Source: Salinisphaera sp. UBA6602
GTDB taxonomy: Bacteria > Pseudomonadota > Gammaproteobacteria > Nevskiales > Salinisphaeraceae
Reading direction: 5' to 3'
DNA: 17,657 bases
Assembly (NCBI GenBank): GCA_002433465.1
Contig: DJIE01000200.1
Span: 1,117 to 18,773, forward strand
The notes beneath the pieces are model-generated. The model worked only from the letters and a program-made list of their open reading frames with translations, searched no databases and was not told where the DNA came from. The translations under genes were made by a program, and so were the position numbers. Within the stretch, counting starts at the first letter, position 1; the number at the start of each line of letters is the position of its first letter. Positions 1 to 6,832 of the stretch are shown here, piece by piece.

Positions 1-173
1 CGATCGTTCATGATGTCGTAGACGAGATCGAACACTTCCTTGTGTTCCAGCGGCGGCAGATTGATGCGCCGCATATCGCCGTCCACCCGGATCATCGGCG
101 GCAAACCGCCCGACAAATGCAGATCCGAGGCATTCTGTTTGACCGAAAAGGCCAGTAACTGGGAAATATCCAT
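1..173 (-). CDS. pilT: Type IV pilus retraction ATPase PilT, N-terminal fragment
   Basis: The first 57 residues are visible on the minus strand, starting at the ATG at 173-171 and running off the left edge. The product begins MDISQLLAFSVKQNASDLHL and continues with a PPMIRVDGD motif, which is the typical N-terminal domain of PilT. PilT is the hexameric cytoplasmic ATPase that retracts type IV pili for twitching motility. The Walker motifs lie outside the window. A GGGGA stretch about five bases before the ATG can serve as ribosome binding site. The gene is divergent from yggS, an arrangement common in gammaproteobacteria. The family assignment is secure; whether the rest of the gene is intact cannot be seen. 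Confidence 0.93.
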   Translation of the reverse strand, partial: MDISQLLAFSVKQNASDLHLSGGLPPMIRVDGDMRRINLPPLEHKEVFDLVYDIMND

Positions 174-252
174 AGGTCCCCGACGTGCTCCCTGCTAGGC
201 CGGCCGCGTTATCCTAATCCTAACCCAACGCAGCCGAACGAAAACTGTTTCC
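174..252. promoter_or_regulatory. Divergent pilT/yggS intergenic region
   Basis: This 79-bp gap separates the start codons of two divergent genes and must hold both promoters or parts of them. It contains a short AT-richer tract with a repeated ATCCTA element (about 210-222) on the plus strand. I see no convincing paired -35/-10 hexamers or operator palindrome. Confidence 0.35.
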
Positions 253-954
253 ATGCCGACCGATTCAACCCCATCCATCGCCGACGCCCTCGATCGCGTG
301 CGCGATCGCATTGCCCGGGCGGCCCAGGCCGCGAACCGCGACCCGGCCGATATCACCCTGGTCGCCGTATCCAAGACCAAACCGGTCGACCGCGTACGCG
401 ATGCGCTCGACCACGGCCAGCGCGATTTCGGCGAAAACTATCTCCAGGATGCGCTCGCCAAGATCGGCGCACTGACCGAGCGCGAACCTCTCTGGCACTT
501 TATCGGCGACATTCAGTCGAACAAGACCCGTGATATCGCATCAAATTTTGCCTGGGCCCATGCCATCGACCGTTTCAAGATCGCGCGCCGGCTCTCCGAT
601 CAGCGCCCGGAAGGCCTGGCGCCGCTGAATCTGTGTATCCAGGTCAATATCGATGCCGAGGCCAGCAAGTCCGGCCTGGCCCCCGACGCCGTCGTCGAAC
701 TGGCCGACCAGATCGTCGAACTCGAGCACGTGCGGCTACGCGGGTTGATGACCATTCCCGCGCCCCGCGACGATGAAGCCGGCCAGCGCAAACCCTTTGC
801 CGCGCTGCGCGATCTCATGCAACGACTCAATGACCGCGGCCACGCCCTCGACACGCTGTCGATGGGCATGAGCACCGATCTCGAAGCCGCGATCGCCGAG
901 GGTGCGACGCATGTACGTGTCGGCACCGATATATTCGGCGCGCGCGACCACTGA
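253..954 (+). CDS. yggS: YggS/PLPBP family pyridoxal phosphate homeostasis protein
   Basis: The 233-residue product is a full-length YggS (PLP-binding protein, alanine racemase N-terminal fold). The motif VAVSKTKP contains Lys41, which aligns with the PLP-binding Lys36 of E. coli YggS. Further family motifs are FGENYLQDA, HFIGDIQSNK, the VNID strand, RGLMTIP and the C-terminal SMGMSTDLEAAI and VRVGTDIFG that bind the PLP phosphate. The family has no known enzymatic activity; it carries PLP and keeps vitamin B6 and amino-acid pools balanced. The ATG at 253 has only a weak ribosome binding site, but it gives the normal family length. In many relatives proC follows; here rpiA follows after 45 bp. 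Confidence 0.95.
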   Translation: MPTDSTPSIADALDRVRDRIARAAQAANRDPADITLVAVSKTKPVDRVRDALDHGQRDFGENYLQDALAKIGALTEREPLWHFIGDIQSNKTRDIASNFAWAHAIDRFKIARRLSDQRPEGLAPLNLCIQVNIDAEASKSGLAPDAVVELADQIVELEHVRLRGLMTIPAPRDDEAGQRKPFAALRDLMQRLNDRGHALDTLSMGMSTDLEAAIAEGATHVRVGTDIFGARDH

Positions 955-999
955 TTTTCAGCGCTTATTCTTTTTCGACATCGCAGCAGGAAAGCTTTA

Positions 1000-1662
1000 A
1001 TGGGCAAACAGGACGATCTCAAACGCGCCGCGGCGGAAGCCGCCTACGAATACGTCAACGACGGCGAATATCTCGGCGTGGGCACGGGTTCGACGGTCAA
1101 CCACTTCATCGACGTGCTCGCCGAGCGCGAGCCGGATATCCCCGGCTGTGTGTCCAGCTCGAAAGCCACCACCGAACGACTGCGCGCAGCCGGCTTCGAT
1201 GTGGTGGACCTCAACACCGCAGGCGCGCTGGGCGTGTATATCGACGGCGCGGATGAAGCCAACGAGCATCTGGAGCTGATCAAGGGCGGCGGCGGCGCGC
1301 TTACCCGCGAAAAGATCATCGCCGGCGCGGCGCGCACTTTCATCTGCATGGTCGACGCCTCCAAGCAGGTCGATCTTCTGGGGCGCTTTCCGTTGCCGGT
1401 GGAGGTGATCGAAATGGGGCGCTCGAGCGTGGCGCGGGCCCTGGTCAAACTCGGCGGCGAGCCGGAGCTGCGCATGGGCTTCCTGTCCGACAACGGACAC
1501 CCGATCCTCGATGTGCATAACCTCGAGATCATGAACCCGATCGAACTGGAGGACGCCATCAACGCCATTCCCGGCGTGGTGACGGTCGGCCTGTTCGCGC
1601 GCCGCCCGGCCGATGTGCTGGTCGTGGCCGCCGACGGCGGCGTGCAGACGCACCGGCGCTAG
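1000..1662 (+). CDS. rpiA: Ribose-5-phosphate isomerase A
   Basis: The 220-residue product matches RpiA over its whole length. RpiA interconverts ribose 5-phosphate and ribulose 5-phosphate in the non-oxidative pentose phosphate pathway in the cytosol. Visible motifs are GVGTGST (26-32, phosphate binding), SSKATTERL (53-61), IDGADE with Asp82 and Asp85, IKGGGGAL with Lys95, and TREK with Glu104. These match the E. coli active-site residues shifted by one position. An AGGAAAG ribosome binding site precedes the ATG. It may be co-transcribed with yggS (45-bp gap). A hairpin without a T-run follows at 1678-1701. Confidence 0.96.
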   Translation: MGKQDDLKRAAAEAAYEYVNDGEYLGVGTGSTVNHFIDVLAEREPDIPGCVSSSKATTERLRAAGFDVVDLNTAGALGVYIDGADEANEHLELIKGGGGALTREKIIAGAARTFICMVDASKQVDLLGRFPLPVEVIEMGRSSVARALVKLGGEPELRMGFLSDNGHPILDVHNLEIMNPIELEDAINAIPGVVTVGLFARRPADVLVVAADGGVQTHRR

Positions 1663-1677
1663 CGCTTGTCGCCCTGC

Positions 1678-1701
1678 GGCCTGTTAATGAGTAAACAGGC
1701 C
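1678..1701. terminator. Hairpin between convergent rpiA and sensor kinase genes
   Basis: GGCCTGTT and AACAGGCC form a perfect 8-bp stem around an 8-base loop. The hairpin directly abuts the stop codon of the minus-strand sensor kinase and lies 15 bases after rpiA. Neither strand has a T-run after the stem, so it may act as a weak bidirectional terminator or as an mRNA 3'-end stabiliser. Confidence 0.45.
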
Positions 1702-3048
1702 CTAAGATCCGTCCGGCGCCCGCGGTAGCGTCAGCCGTGCCGACAGCCCGCCGAGCTCGGCGTCTTCAAGCCGCAGGGTACCGGTATAGGCGTCGGCCAG
1801 ATCGCTGACGATGGCCAGGCCAAGCCCGGAGCCGGGCACGGCCTCATCGAAACGCTGGCCGGGCCGTATCGCCTGGCTGCGCTGCTCGGGGGTCAGGCCC
1901 GGCCCGTCGTCGTCAACCTGAACGACCAGCGACGCGGCGCGGGCTGCAACGCGCACCTCGACCACGCCGCGGGCCCACTTGCAGGCGTTTTCCATCAGGT
2001 TGCCCAGCATCTGCTCCAGATCGCGCTGCTCGCCGGCGAAACGGATCATGTCGGGCGAATCGATATCGATGACCAGACCGTTGGCGCCGTAGAGGCGTTG
2101 CAGCGTGCGTTGCAGCCGGGCCAGCGCCTCGGCCACCGATGTAGCCTGCCGGCTACCGCCCTGCCCGGCGATACGGGTGCGCGCCAGATGCCAGTCGATA
2201 TGGCGCTGCATGGCCGCGACTTCGTGCTGCAGACGCTCGGCGCGCCGGCTCTGACCGTCGGCGCCCAGGCGGGCCGCCTCGTTACCGATGACCGACAGCG
2301 GCGTTTTCAATGCATGGGCGAGATTGCCGGCCTGGCGGCGCGCGCGCTCGATCAGGGTTTCGTTATGGGCCAGCACGCTGTTGAGATCGGCCACCAGCGG
2401 CTCGACCTCGAGCGGGTAATCGCCCGACAGTCGGGTCGCACGCGAATCGCGGATCGTCGCCAGCTCGCCGCGCAGCTTGCCGAGCGGGCGCAGCCCCAGG
2501 CGCACCTGCAGGGCCGCTGCCAGAATCAGGCCCGCGGCCAGCACGCCGAGTGCGATGAGCGTGGTGCGCCGAAACTCGGCCACCGCCGCGTCCACCGGCG
2601 CGAGACTGGCGGCCACGGTCAGACGCAAGGGCTCGGCCACGTTCGGCACGGTGATATTGCGCACCACGGCCAGCAGTGGCGCGTCGCGCGGGCCGGCCAG
2701 GCGCACCCGCGCGCCGGTCGTGTCTTTGCCCGGGTCCAGAGTGGCATCCCAGAGCGAGCGCGAATGCAGGCTCACCACGCCATCGCGCTCGATCTGCCAA
2801 TAGCGCCCGGAGAGGACACGCTGATAGAGCGGGTCGCTCATGGCCACCGAATGCAGCAGTCGGCCCTGGCCATCCACATCGAACTGGGACACCAGCTGAA
2901 GGAAATCGGCGTCCAGGCGCCGGACCAGATCGTTTTCCAGATGGTTGCGAAACAGCACCGACAGCAACAGTGCGGTGGTCGCGAGCGCGAGTAGGATCCA
3001 GATAGCCGCCCCCAGAAACAGGCGCCGCTGTAGCGACATGCGTGCCAT
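1702..3048 (-). CDS. PhoQ-like sensor histidine kinase
   Basis: The 448-residue inner-membrane kinase has a short cytoplasmic N-terminus, a membrane segment at about 11-33, a periplasmic sensor of about 130 residues, a second membrane segment at about 163-183, and a HAMP-like linker. The phosphoacceptor motif NLAHALKTPLSVI contains His245 and closely resembles the PhoQ H-box. The ATPase domain shows the N box NLMENACKWA (Asn354), the G1 box VDDDGPGL (378-385) and the G2 box GSGLGLAI (407-413). It should phosphorylate the response regulator whose gene ends six bases upstream. It starts at the ATG at 3048; another ATG three codons later (3039) is possible. The periplasmic ligand cannot be read from the sequence. 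Confidence 0.9.
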   Translation of the reverse strand: MARMSLQRRLFLGAAIWILLALATTALLLSVLFRNHLENDLVRRLDADFLQLVSQFDVDGQGRLLHSVAMSDPLYQRVLSGRYWQIERDGVVSLHSRSLWDATLDPGKDTTGARVRLAGPRDAPLLAVVRNITVPNVAEPLRLTVAASLAPVDAAVAEFRRTTLIALGVLAAGLILAAALQVRLGLRPLGKLRGELATIRDSRATRLSGDYPLEVEPLVADLNSVLAHNETLIERARRQAGNLAHALKTPLSVIGNEAARLGADGQSRRAERLQHEVAAMQRHIDWHLARTRIAGQGGSRQATSVAEALARLQRTLQRLYGANGLVIDIDSPDMIRFAGEQRDLEQMLGNLMENACKWARGVVEVRVAARAASLVVQVDDDGPGLTPEQRSQAIRPGQRFDEAVPGSGLGLAIVSDLADAYTGTLRLEDAELGGLSARLTLPRAPDGS

Positions 3049-3054
3049 GGATGC

Positions 3055-3723
3055 TCAGCTACCCGCGCTCGCATCGAAGCGATAACCGAAGCCGCGCACG
3101 GTCACGATCGCGTCGTTATCGAGCTTCTGGCGCAGCCGCCGGATAAACACTTCGATCGTATTCGAGTCGCGATCGAAATCCTGTGCATAGATATGCTCGA
3201 TGAGTTCGCTGCGCGAGACCACTTCGTCGGCATGGTGCATCAGATAAGCCAGCACACGGTATTCGTGACCGGTGAGTTTGACCGGCCGCCCTGCGACCGC
3301 GACCCGCGCGCTGCGCGTGTCGAGGCTGACTTCGCCCACCTCGAGCACCGGCGAGGCCATGCCGCTGGCACGACGAATCAACGCCCGCAGTCGGGCCAGC
3401 AGTTCCTCCATTCGAAACGGCTTGGCCAGATAGTCGTCGGCGCCGGCGTCCATGCCGTCGACCTTTTCGTGCCATTCGCCGCGGGCGGTGAGGATGAGTA
3501 CCGGCACATTCACGCCCTCGACGCGCCAGCCGCGCAGCACGCTCAAGCCGTCGAGGCGCGGCAGGCCCAGATCGAGCACGATCGCATCGTATGGCTCGGT
3601 GGCACCGCGATAGGCTCCGTCTTCGCCATCGACGGCGATATCCACGGCATAACCCGCCTCGCCGAGCGCCTCTTCGAGCTGTTCGCACAGGGTGGGCTCG
3701 TCTTCTACAACCAGCAGTCTCAT
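3055..3723 (-). CDS. PhoP-like OmpR-family response regulator
   Basis: The 222-residue product has a receiver domain (1-115) with acidic pocket Glu7/Asp8, phosphoacceptor Asp51 in VLDLGLP, Thr79 and Lys101 in AKPF, followed by a winged-helix DNA-binding domain (about 126-217) ending in TVRGFGYRF. The stretch after Thr79 (ARGEWHEKV, AGADDYLAKPF) is very like E. coli PhoP. The open frame extends upstream to 3768, but the receiver begins at MRLLVVEDEP, so the ATG at 3723-3721 is chosen. The gene lies 17 bp after the PepSY gene and 6 bp before the kinase, giving a three-gene operon. It probably binds the direct repeat at 4121-4140 and controls its own operon. Confidence 0.92.
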   Translation of the reverse strand: MRLLVVEDEPTLCEQLEEALGEAGYAVDIAVDGEDGAYRGATEPYDAIVLDLGLPRLDGLSVLRGWRVEGVNVPVLILTARGEWHEKVDGMDAGADDYLAKPFRMEELLARLRALIRRASGMASPVLEVGEVSLDTRSARVAVAGRPVKLTGHEYRVLAYLMHHADEVVSRSELIEHIYAQDFDRDSNTIEVFIRRLRQKLDNDAIVTVRGFGYRFDASAGS

Positions 3724-3740
3724 AGGCACAATTCTTGGAA

Positions 3741-4100
3741 TCAGTCCGGCGTGCCGGGCGGCACGCATTCGAGTGCGTCGAGTCCCTTGCCTTCGGCTTC
3801 GAGCAGGCGCAGGTCGGCCGCATCGTATTCAAGTTCGGCGACATCCCCGCCCGGGCCGATGAGCTTGATCTCGTAGGTCCAGCGGCCGTCGTCCTCCTCC
3901 AGCTCCATTTCAACGAAGCGGCCGCGACACTCCCGCTCAACCTTGTCGAACAGGCTGCGCAGTGGCGCGATCTTGCCGGCATCACGCGCACGCCGGGCAC
4001 CTTCGGCATCGACGTCGTCGGCGTGCAGCGCCGCGCTGCCCCCGATCAACAGGCAACCCAGGCACAACCACGGCAAACAGGAAATTAAGGAGCGCGACAT
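3741..4100 (-). CDS. Exported PepSY-domain protein, first gene of the two-component operon
   Basis: The 119-residue product starts with a hydrophobic signal peptide (about 1-27, cleavage likely after LHA) and continues as a small PepSY domain: a helix with ARRARDAGKIAPL (35-47), then strands containing WTYEIKLIGPGG and AELEYDAADLRLL. Two cysteines (Cys59, Cys112) remain in the mature part and could form a disulfide. PepSY proteins are periplasmic and often sit beside PhoP/PhoQ-like systems, where they may modulate the sensor or proteases. The ATG at 4100 has no ribosome binding site; a possible -10 ends six bases upstream, so the mRNA may be leaderless. The exact role is not known. Confidence 0.8.
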   Translation of the reverse strand: MSRSLISCLPWLCLGCLLIGGSAALHADDVDAEGARRARDAGKIAPLRSLFDKVERECRGRFVEMELEEDDGRWTYEIKLIGPGGDVAELEYDAADLRLLEAEGKGLDALECVPPGTPD

Positions 4101-4209
4101 GCAGCTATTGTCCGTGCCGCGACGATGAATTGACGATGAACACGCTATTCACAACGTATTCGGAGGCTGGCGACCACACTCGGCGCCGAACTCAACCCAA
4201 GGAGGACGC
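4101..4209. promoter_or_regulatory. Divergent promoter region between two PepSY genes
   Basis: This 109-bp gap holds the promoters of the PepSY/regulator/kinase operon (minus) and of the second PepSY gene (plus). Its centre contains the 11-bp-period direct repeat described separately. On the minus strand a -10-like GACAAT (4112-4107) begins 11 bases after the repeat's second TTCATC half-site. On the plus strand TTGACG (4130-4135) resembles a -35, but no good -10 follows at 16-18 bp. An AAGGAGG ribosome binding site lies just before 4210. Confidence 0.6.
4121..4140. promoter_or_regulatory. Putative response-regulator operator (9-bp direct repeat, 11-bp period)
   Basis: GACGATGAA occurs at 4121-4129 and exactly again at 4132-4140, separated by TT. 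On the minus strand this reads TTCATC-N5-TTCATC. Two direct half-sites one helical turn apart are the usual layout for OmpR/PhoP-family dimers, and PhoP boxes have the same hexamer-N5-hexamer form. Its place between the regulator's own operon and a divergent PepSY gene supports autoregulation. Binding is inferred, not shown. Confidence 0.6.
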
Positions 4210-4503
4210 ATGTCCCACTTCAACAGCCGTATCGCCACCCTCGCCCTGGCCGCCGCACTGACCGCGGGTCCGGCCATTGCATTCGCCCAGAACGATGCCG
4301 GCGCGAGCGCCGATTCGAACATGAAATCGCTCGTCGATGTCGTGCAGATGCTGGAGAGCCAGGACTATACCCAGATCGATGAAATCGACCGCGATATGGA
4401 TCGCTACGATGTCGAGGCCACCGACCCGGCCGGCCAGCGCGTCGAGCTCACCATCGACGGCAAAACCGGCGAAATCCTGCGCAGCGAACGCGACGACGAC
4501 TGA
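4210..4503 (+). CDS. Exported PepSY-domain protein (divergent partner)
   Basis: The 97-residue product has a signal peptide (1-26, cleavage likely after AFA) and a mature PepSY core. That core has a helix of the type MKSLVDVVQMLESQDY, then an acidic IDEIDRDMDRYDVEA strand and the closing VELTIDGKTGEIL, typical of PepSY domains. It is a different, shorter protein from the one at 3741-4100. A strong AAGGAGG ribosome binding site lies five bases before the ATG, and a strong terminator follows, so it is monocistronic. It is probably periplasmic and regulated by the adjacent PhoP-like regulator; its molecular role is unknown. Confidence 0.82.
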   Translation: MSHFNSRIATLALAAALTAGPAIAFAQNDAGASADSNMKSLVDVVQMLESQDYTQIDEIDRDMDRYDVEATDPAGQRVELTIDGKTGEILRSERDDD

Positions 4504-4552
4504 TTGATCGTCCGGTCGGCGTTCGCGCCGACCTGCCGTGCGTCGGCAGCCC

Positions 4553-4581
4553 AACCCGCCTGTGCTCAGGCGGGTTTTTTT
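4553..4581 (+). terminator. Rho-independent terminator after the PepSY gene
   Basis: AACCCGCCTG pairs perfectly with CAGGCGGGTT around a TGCT loop, and the transcript ends in seven T residues (4575-4581). It ends the monocistronic PepSY transcript. Confidence 0.92.
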
Positions 4582-4795
4582 GTCTCCATTCACAGAGCAA
4601 GGACAACGGCTACGGCCCCGAACATGGCACGGCCGGGTAAATCAGGCGTCGACGCGCACCACGCGGAACCCCTGCACCCTCGGTGCAGCTATCGAACAGT
4701 CCGCGCGCGGAAATACGGGTTCAGTCAGCGCAAAAACACACCTGTGCACAATACAGCGTTAGAATCCGCTGCCTTTTCTCGAACCCACTGCCGCT
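4582..4795 (+). promoter_or_regulatory. Upstream region of the MFS gene with two inverted repeats and a -10-like element
   Basis: This stretch has no supported gene. CTGCACC-CTC-GGTGCAG (4672-4688) is a perfect 7-bp inverted repeat, and TGTGCACA (4743-4750) is a perfect 8-bp palindrome. TAGAAT (4760-4765) matches the -10 consensus at five of six positions, and transcription from it would start about 24 bases before the GTG start. No good -35 is present at the right distance, so an activator, or repression through one of the palindromes, is possible. Confidence 0.4.
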
Positions 4796-5998
4796 GTGAC
4801 GAACGAACATACCGAGCTCACACCGTCGGCCCCGCTGGCCTGGCTGATGGCCGTGGCCTGCGGCCTGTCGGTCGCCAACATTTATTACGCTCAGCCCCTG
4901 CTCGATCTGCTCACCCGCAGCTTCGATATCTCGTCGGCGGGCGCCACCACCATCATCACCGTTACCCAGCTCGGCTATGCCGCCGGCCTGGTGTTCATCG
5001 TGCCCGTGGGCGATTTCTTCAATCGTCGTCGGCTGATCGGTGTCGTCTGTCTGGTGACCGCGCTGGCCCTGGCCGCGGCCGCGCTGGCCCCGGCCTTCGG
5101 CTATTTCGTGCTGGCCAGCTTCGTGATCGGCCTGTCGGCCACCTCGGCCCAGATCATGGTGCCCATGGCCGCCACCCTGGCCGCGCCGGCCCAGCGCGGT
5201 GCGGTGGTCGGACGGGTGATGAGCGGGTTGCTGATCGGCATTCTGCTGGCTCGTGCGTTTTCCGGCATCGTCGCCGATATAGCCGGCTGGCGGGCCGTAT
5301 TCGGCTGTGCCGCGATCGCCATGCTGGCCCAGACAATCCTGCTCTGGCGGGTACTGCCGAACAACGCGCCGCCGGTGAATACGCTGCGCTACGGCCAGGT
5401 GCTGCGCTCGGTGGGCGCGCTGCTGGTCGAGGAACCGGTGCTGCGACGGCGTATCGTCTACGGCGCCTTTGGCTTTGCCGGCTTCACCATCACCTGGACG
5501 GTACTGCCCTTCCTGCTCGCTGGCGCGCCCTACAACTACAGTGAAACCACCATCGGCCTGTTCAGCCTGTTCGGCGCGGCTGGCGCGCTGGGTGCATCGC
5601 TGGCCGGGCGTTTTCACGACAGTGGCTACGAACGCTGGGCGACCGGCGCTTTCCTGTTGCTCGCCTGCGGCTCGTTCGTGTTCATGGGCTTCAACCCGCA
5701 TAGCCTGACCGCGATCATCGTCGGACTGCTGCTGATGGATCTGGGCGTTCAGGGCGTGCAGATTCTCAACCAGAGCACGATCTATACCCTGCGTCCGGAT
5801 GCCCGCAGCCGGATCACGACCGCCTATATGGGCTGTTTCTTTCTGTTCGGCGCGCTCGGTTCGCTCGTCTCGGGCATCGCCTACGAACTCGGCGGCTGGC
5901 CGGGCGCGCTCGCGGTGGCGGCCGTACTGGAGGCCAGCGCGCTGGCGTTCTGGTGCACGGGCGCAGGCCGCACGACGGCCCGCGCTAACGACGACTGA
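4796..5998 (+). CDS. MFS family transporter
   Basis: The 400-residue product is a polytopic inner-membrane protein with about 12 hydrophobic segments in two halves, typical of the major facilitator superfamily. It starts at a GTG; the early motif GLSVANIYYAQPLLDLL and the loop-2/3 motif VGDFFNRRRL (71-80, the Gly-Asp-Arg-Arg signature) identify the family. NIYYAQPLL is typical of a group of drug/metabolite efflux-type MFS proteins. The substrate cannot be deduced. The start lacks a good ribosome binding site, and the first in-frame ATG (residue 18) would remove part of helix 1, so the GTG is preferred. No regulator gene lies next to it. Confidence 0.88.
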   Translation: MTNEHTELTPSAPLAWLMAVACGLSVANIYYAQPLLDLLTRSFDISSAGATTIITVTQLGYAAGLVFIVPVGDFFNRRRLIGVVCLVTALALAAAALAPAFGYFVLASFVIGLSATSAQIMVPMAATLAAPAQRGAVVGRVMSGLLIGILLARAFSGIVADIAGWRAVFGCAAIAMLAQTILLWRVLPNNAPPVNTLRYGQVLRSVGALLVEEPVLRRRIVYGAFGFAGFTITWTVLPFLLAGAPYNYSETTIGLFSLFGAAGALGASLAGRFHDSGYERWATGAFLLLACGSFVFMGFNPHSLTAIIVGLLLMDLGVQGVQILNQSTIYTLRPDARSRITTAYMGCFFLFGALGSLVSGIAYELGGWPGALAVAAVLEASALAFWCTGAGRTTARANDD

Positions 5999-6015
5999 CC
6001 GCGCTGCGATCGCGC

Positions 6016-6031
6016 CGCCGAGCCGTCGGCG
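6016..6031 (+). terminator. Weak hairpin after the MFS gene
   Basis: CGCCGA-GCCG-TCGGCG forms a perfect 6-bp stem with a 4-base loop 18 bases after the MFS stop codon. There is no T-run, so this is a weak candidate for a terminator in the 93-bp gap before the moa genes. Confidence 0.25.
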
Positions 6032-6091
6032 ATTGCCCCGGTCGCAACCACCCTCTAGCCTTGCGTATTGCATTTCTGCCGTGACCCGATC

Positions 6092-6832
6092 ATGAGCGAT
6101 TCGATTACCGTCCATGCCGAATGTTTCGGCGAGCTTGCCGCGCTGATGGGCGCCGACACGGTGGCCCTCCGCCTCGGCACGCCGTTCACGCCCGCCCAGC
6201 TTATCGACTGCGCACAGCAGCAGTATCCAAGCGCGCGTGATCTGCTCTCACGCACCGCCTGCGCACGCGGCGATACTCTGCTGGCTACCGATACCCCGTT
6301 GGCCGATGGCGACAGGGTCGCGCTGATCCCGCCGGTGTCCGGCGGGCAGGCGGATTCACTCCGCCATCTGACCGACGCCCCCCTGGACCTCGACGCGCTG
6401 ATGGTGGAAACCGCAGACGATCGTTGCGGGGCGCTGGTGGTCTTCGGCGGCACCGTGCGCCTGAACAACGCCGGCCGCGAGGTGGAGTCCATGGATTATT
6501 CGGCCTATGGCCCGCTCGCTGCCCGCACGCTGGCCGATATCGAGGCCGAGGCCATGGACAAATTCGAGGCCCATGCCTGCCGGATACAGCACCGTACCGG
6601 CCGCCTGGGCCTGGGCGAGGTGAGCGTCTACGTGGTGGTACGCGCCGTGCACCGCGACGCCGCCTTCGAAGCCGCACGCTATGCGCTGGAAGAACTCAAG
6701 GCACGCGTGGCGGTATGGAAGAACGAATTCTATGCCGACGGCAGCAGCGCCTATCTCGAGGGCAAGGAAGTGCCCCAGCCGGAACGCCCGCGCGATGCGG
6801 ATACCGCCCGTGAATCAGGACCACAGTCATGA
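6092..6832 (+). CDS. moaDE: Fused molybdopterin synthase, MoaD-MoaE
   Basis: The 246-residue product joins a MoaD sulfur carrier (about 1-85) to a MoaE catalytic subunit (about 95-230). Together they convert cyclic pyranopterin monophosphate to molybdopterin in the cytosol. The MoaD part is a ubiquitin-like fold ending DGDRVALIPPVSGG, with the sulfur-accepting Gly84-Gly85. The MoaE part has FGGTVR (118-123), AVHR (185-188) and LKARVAVWKNEF with Lys203 and Lys210, matching catalytic Lys119 and Lys126 of E. coli MoaE. Because MoaD works through a free C-terminal glycine, the fusion must be cut after Gly85 or use another solution. ATG 6092 is chosen over a TTG eight codons upstream. It overlaps moaCB by 4 bp. 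Confidence 0.93.
   Translation: MSDSITVHAECFGELAALMGADTVALRLGTPFTPAQLIDCAQQQYPSARDLLSRTACARGDTLLATDTPLADGDRVALIPPVSGGQADSLRHLTDAPLDLDALMVETADDRCGALVVFGGTVRLNNAGREVESMDYSAYGPLAARTLADIEAEAMDKFEAHACRIQHRTGRLGLGEVSVYVVVRAVHRDAAFEAARYALEELKARVAVWKNEFYADGSSAYLEGKEVPQPERPRDADTARESGPQS

Noticed and set aside
2098..2994. 298-residue plus-strand open frame opposite the sensor kinase
   Set aside because: Gln/His/Arg-rich antisense of a clear histidine kinase; no domain is visible.
4721..6115. 464-residue minus-strand open frame opposite the MFS gene
   Set aside because: Its product is a low-complexity Gly/Arg/Gln/His-rich chain without any domain, typical of an antisense shadow in GC-rich DNA; the plus-strand MFS protein has clear family motifs.
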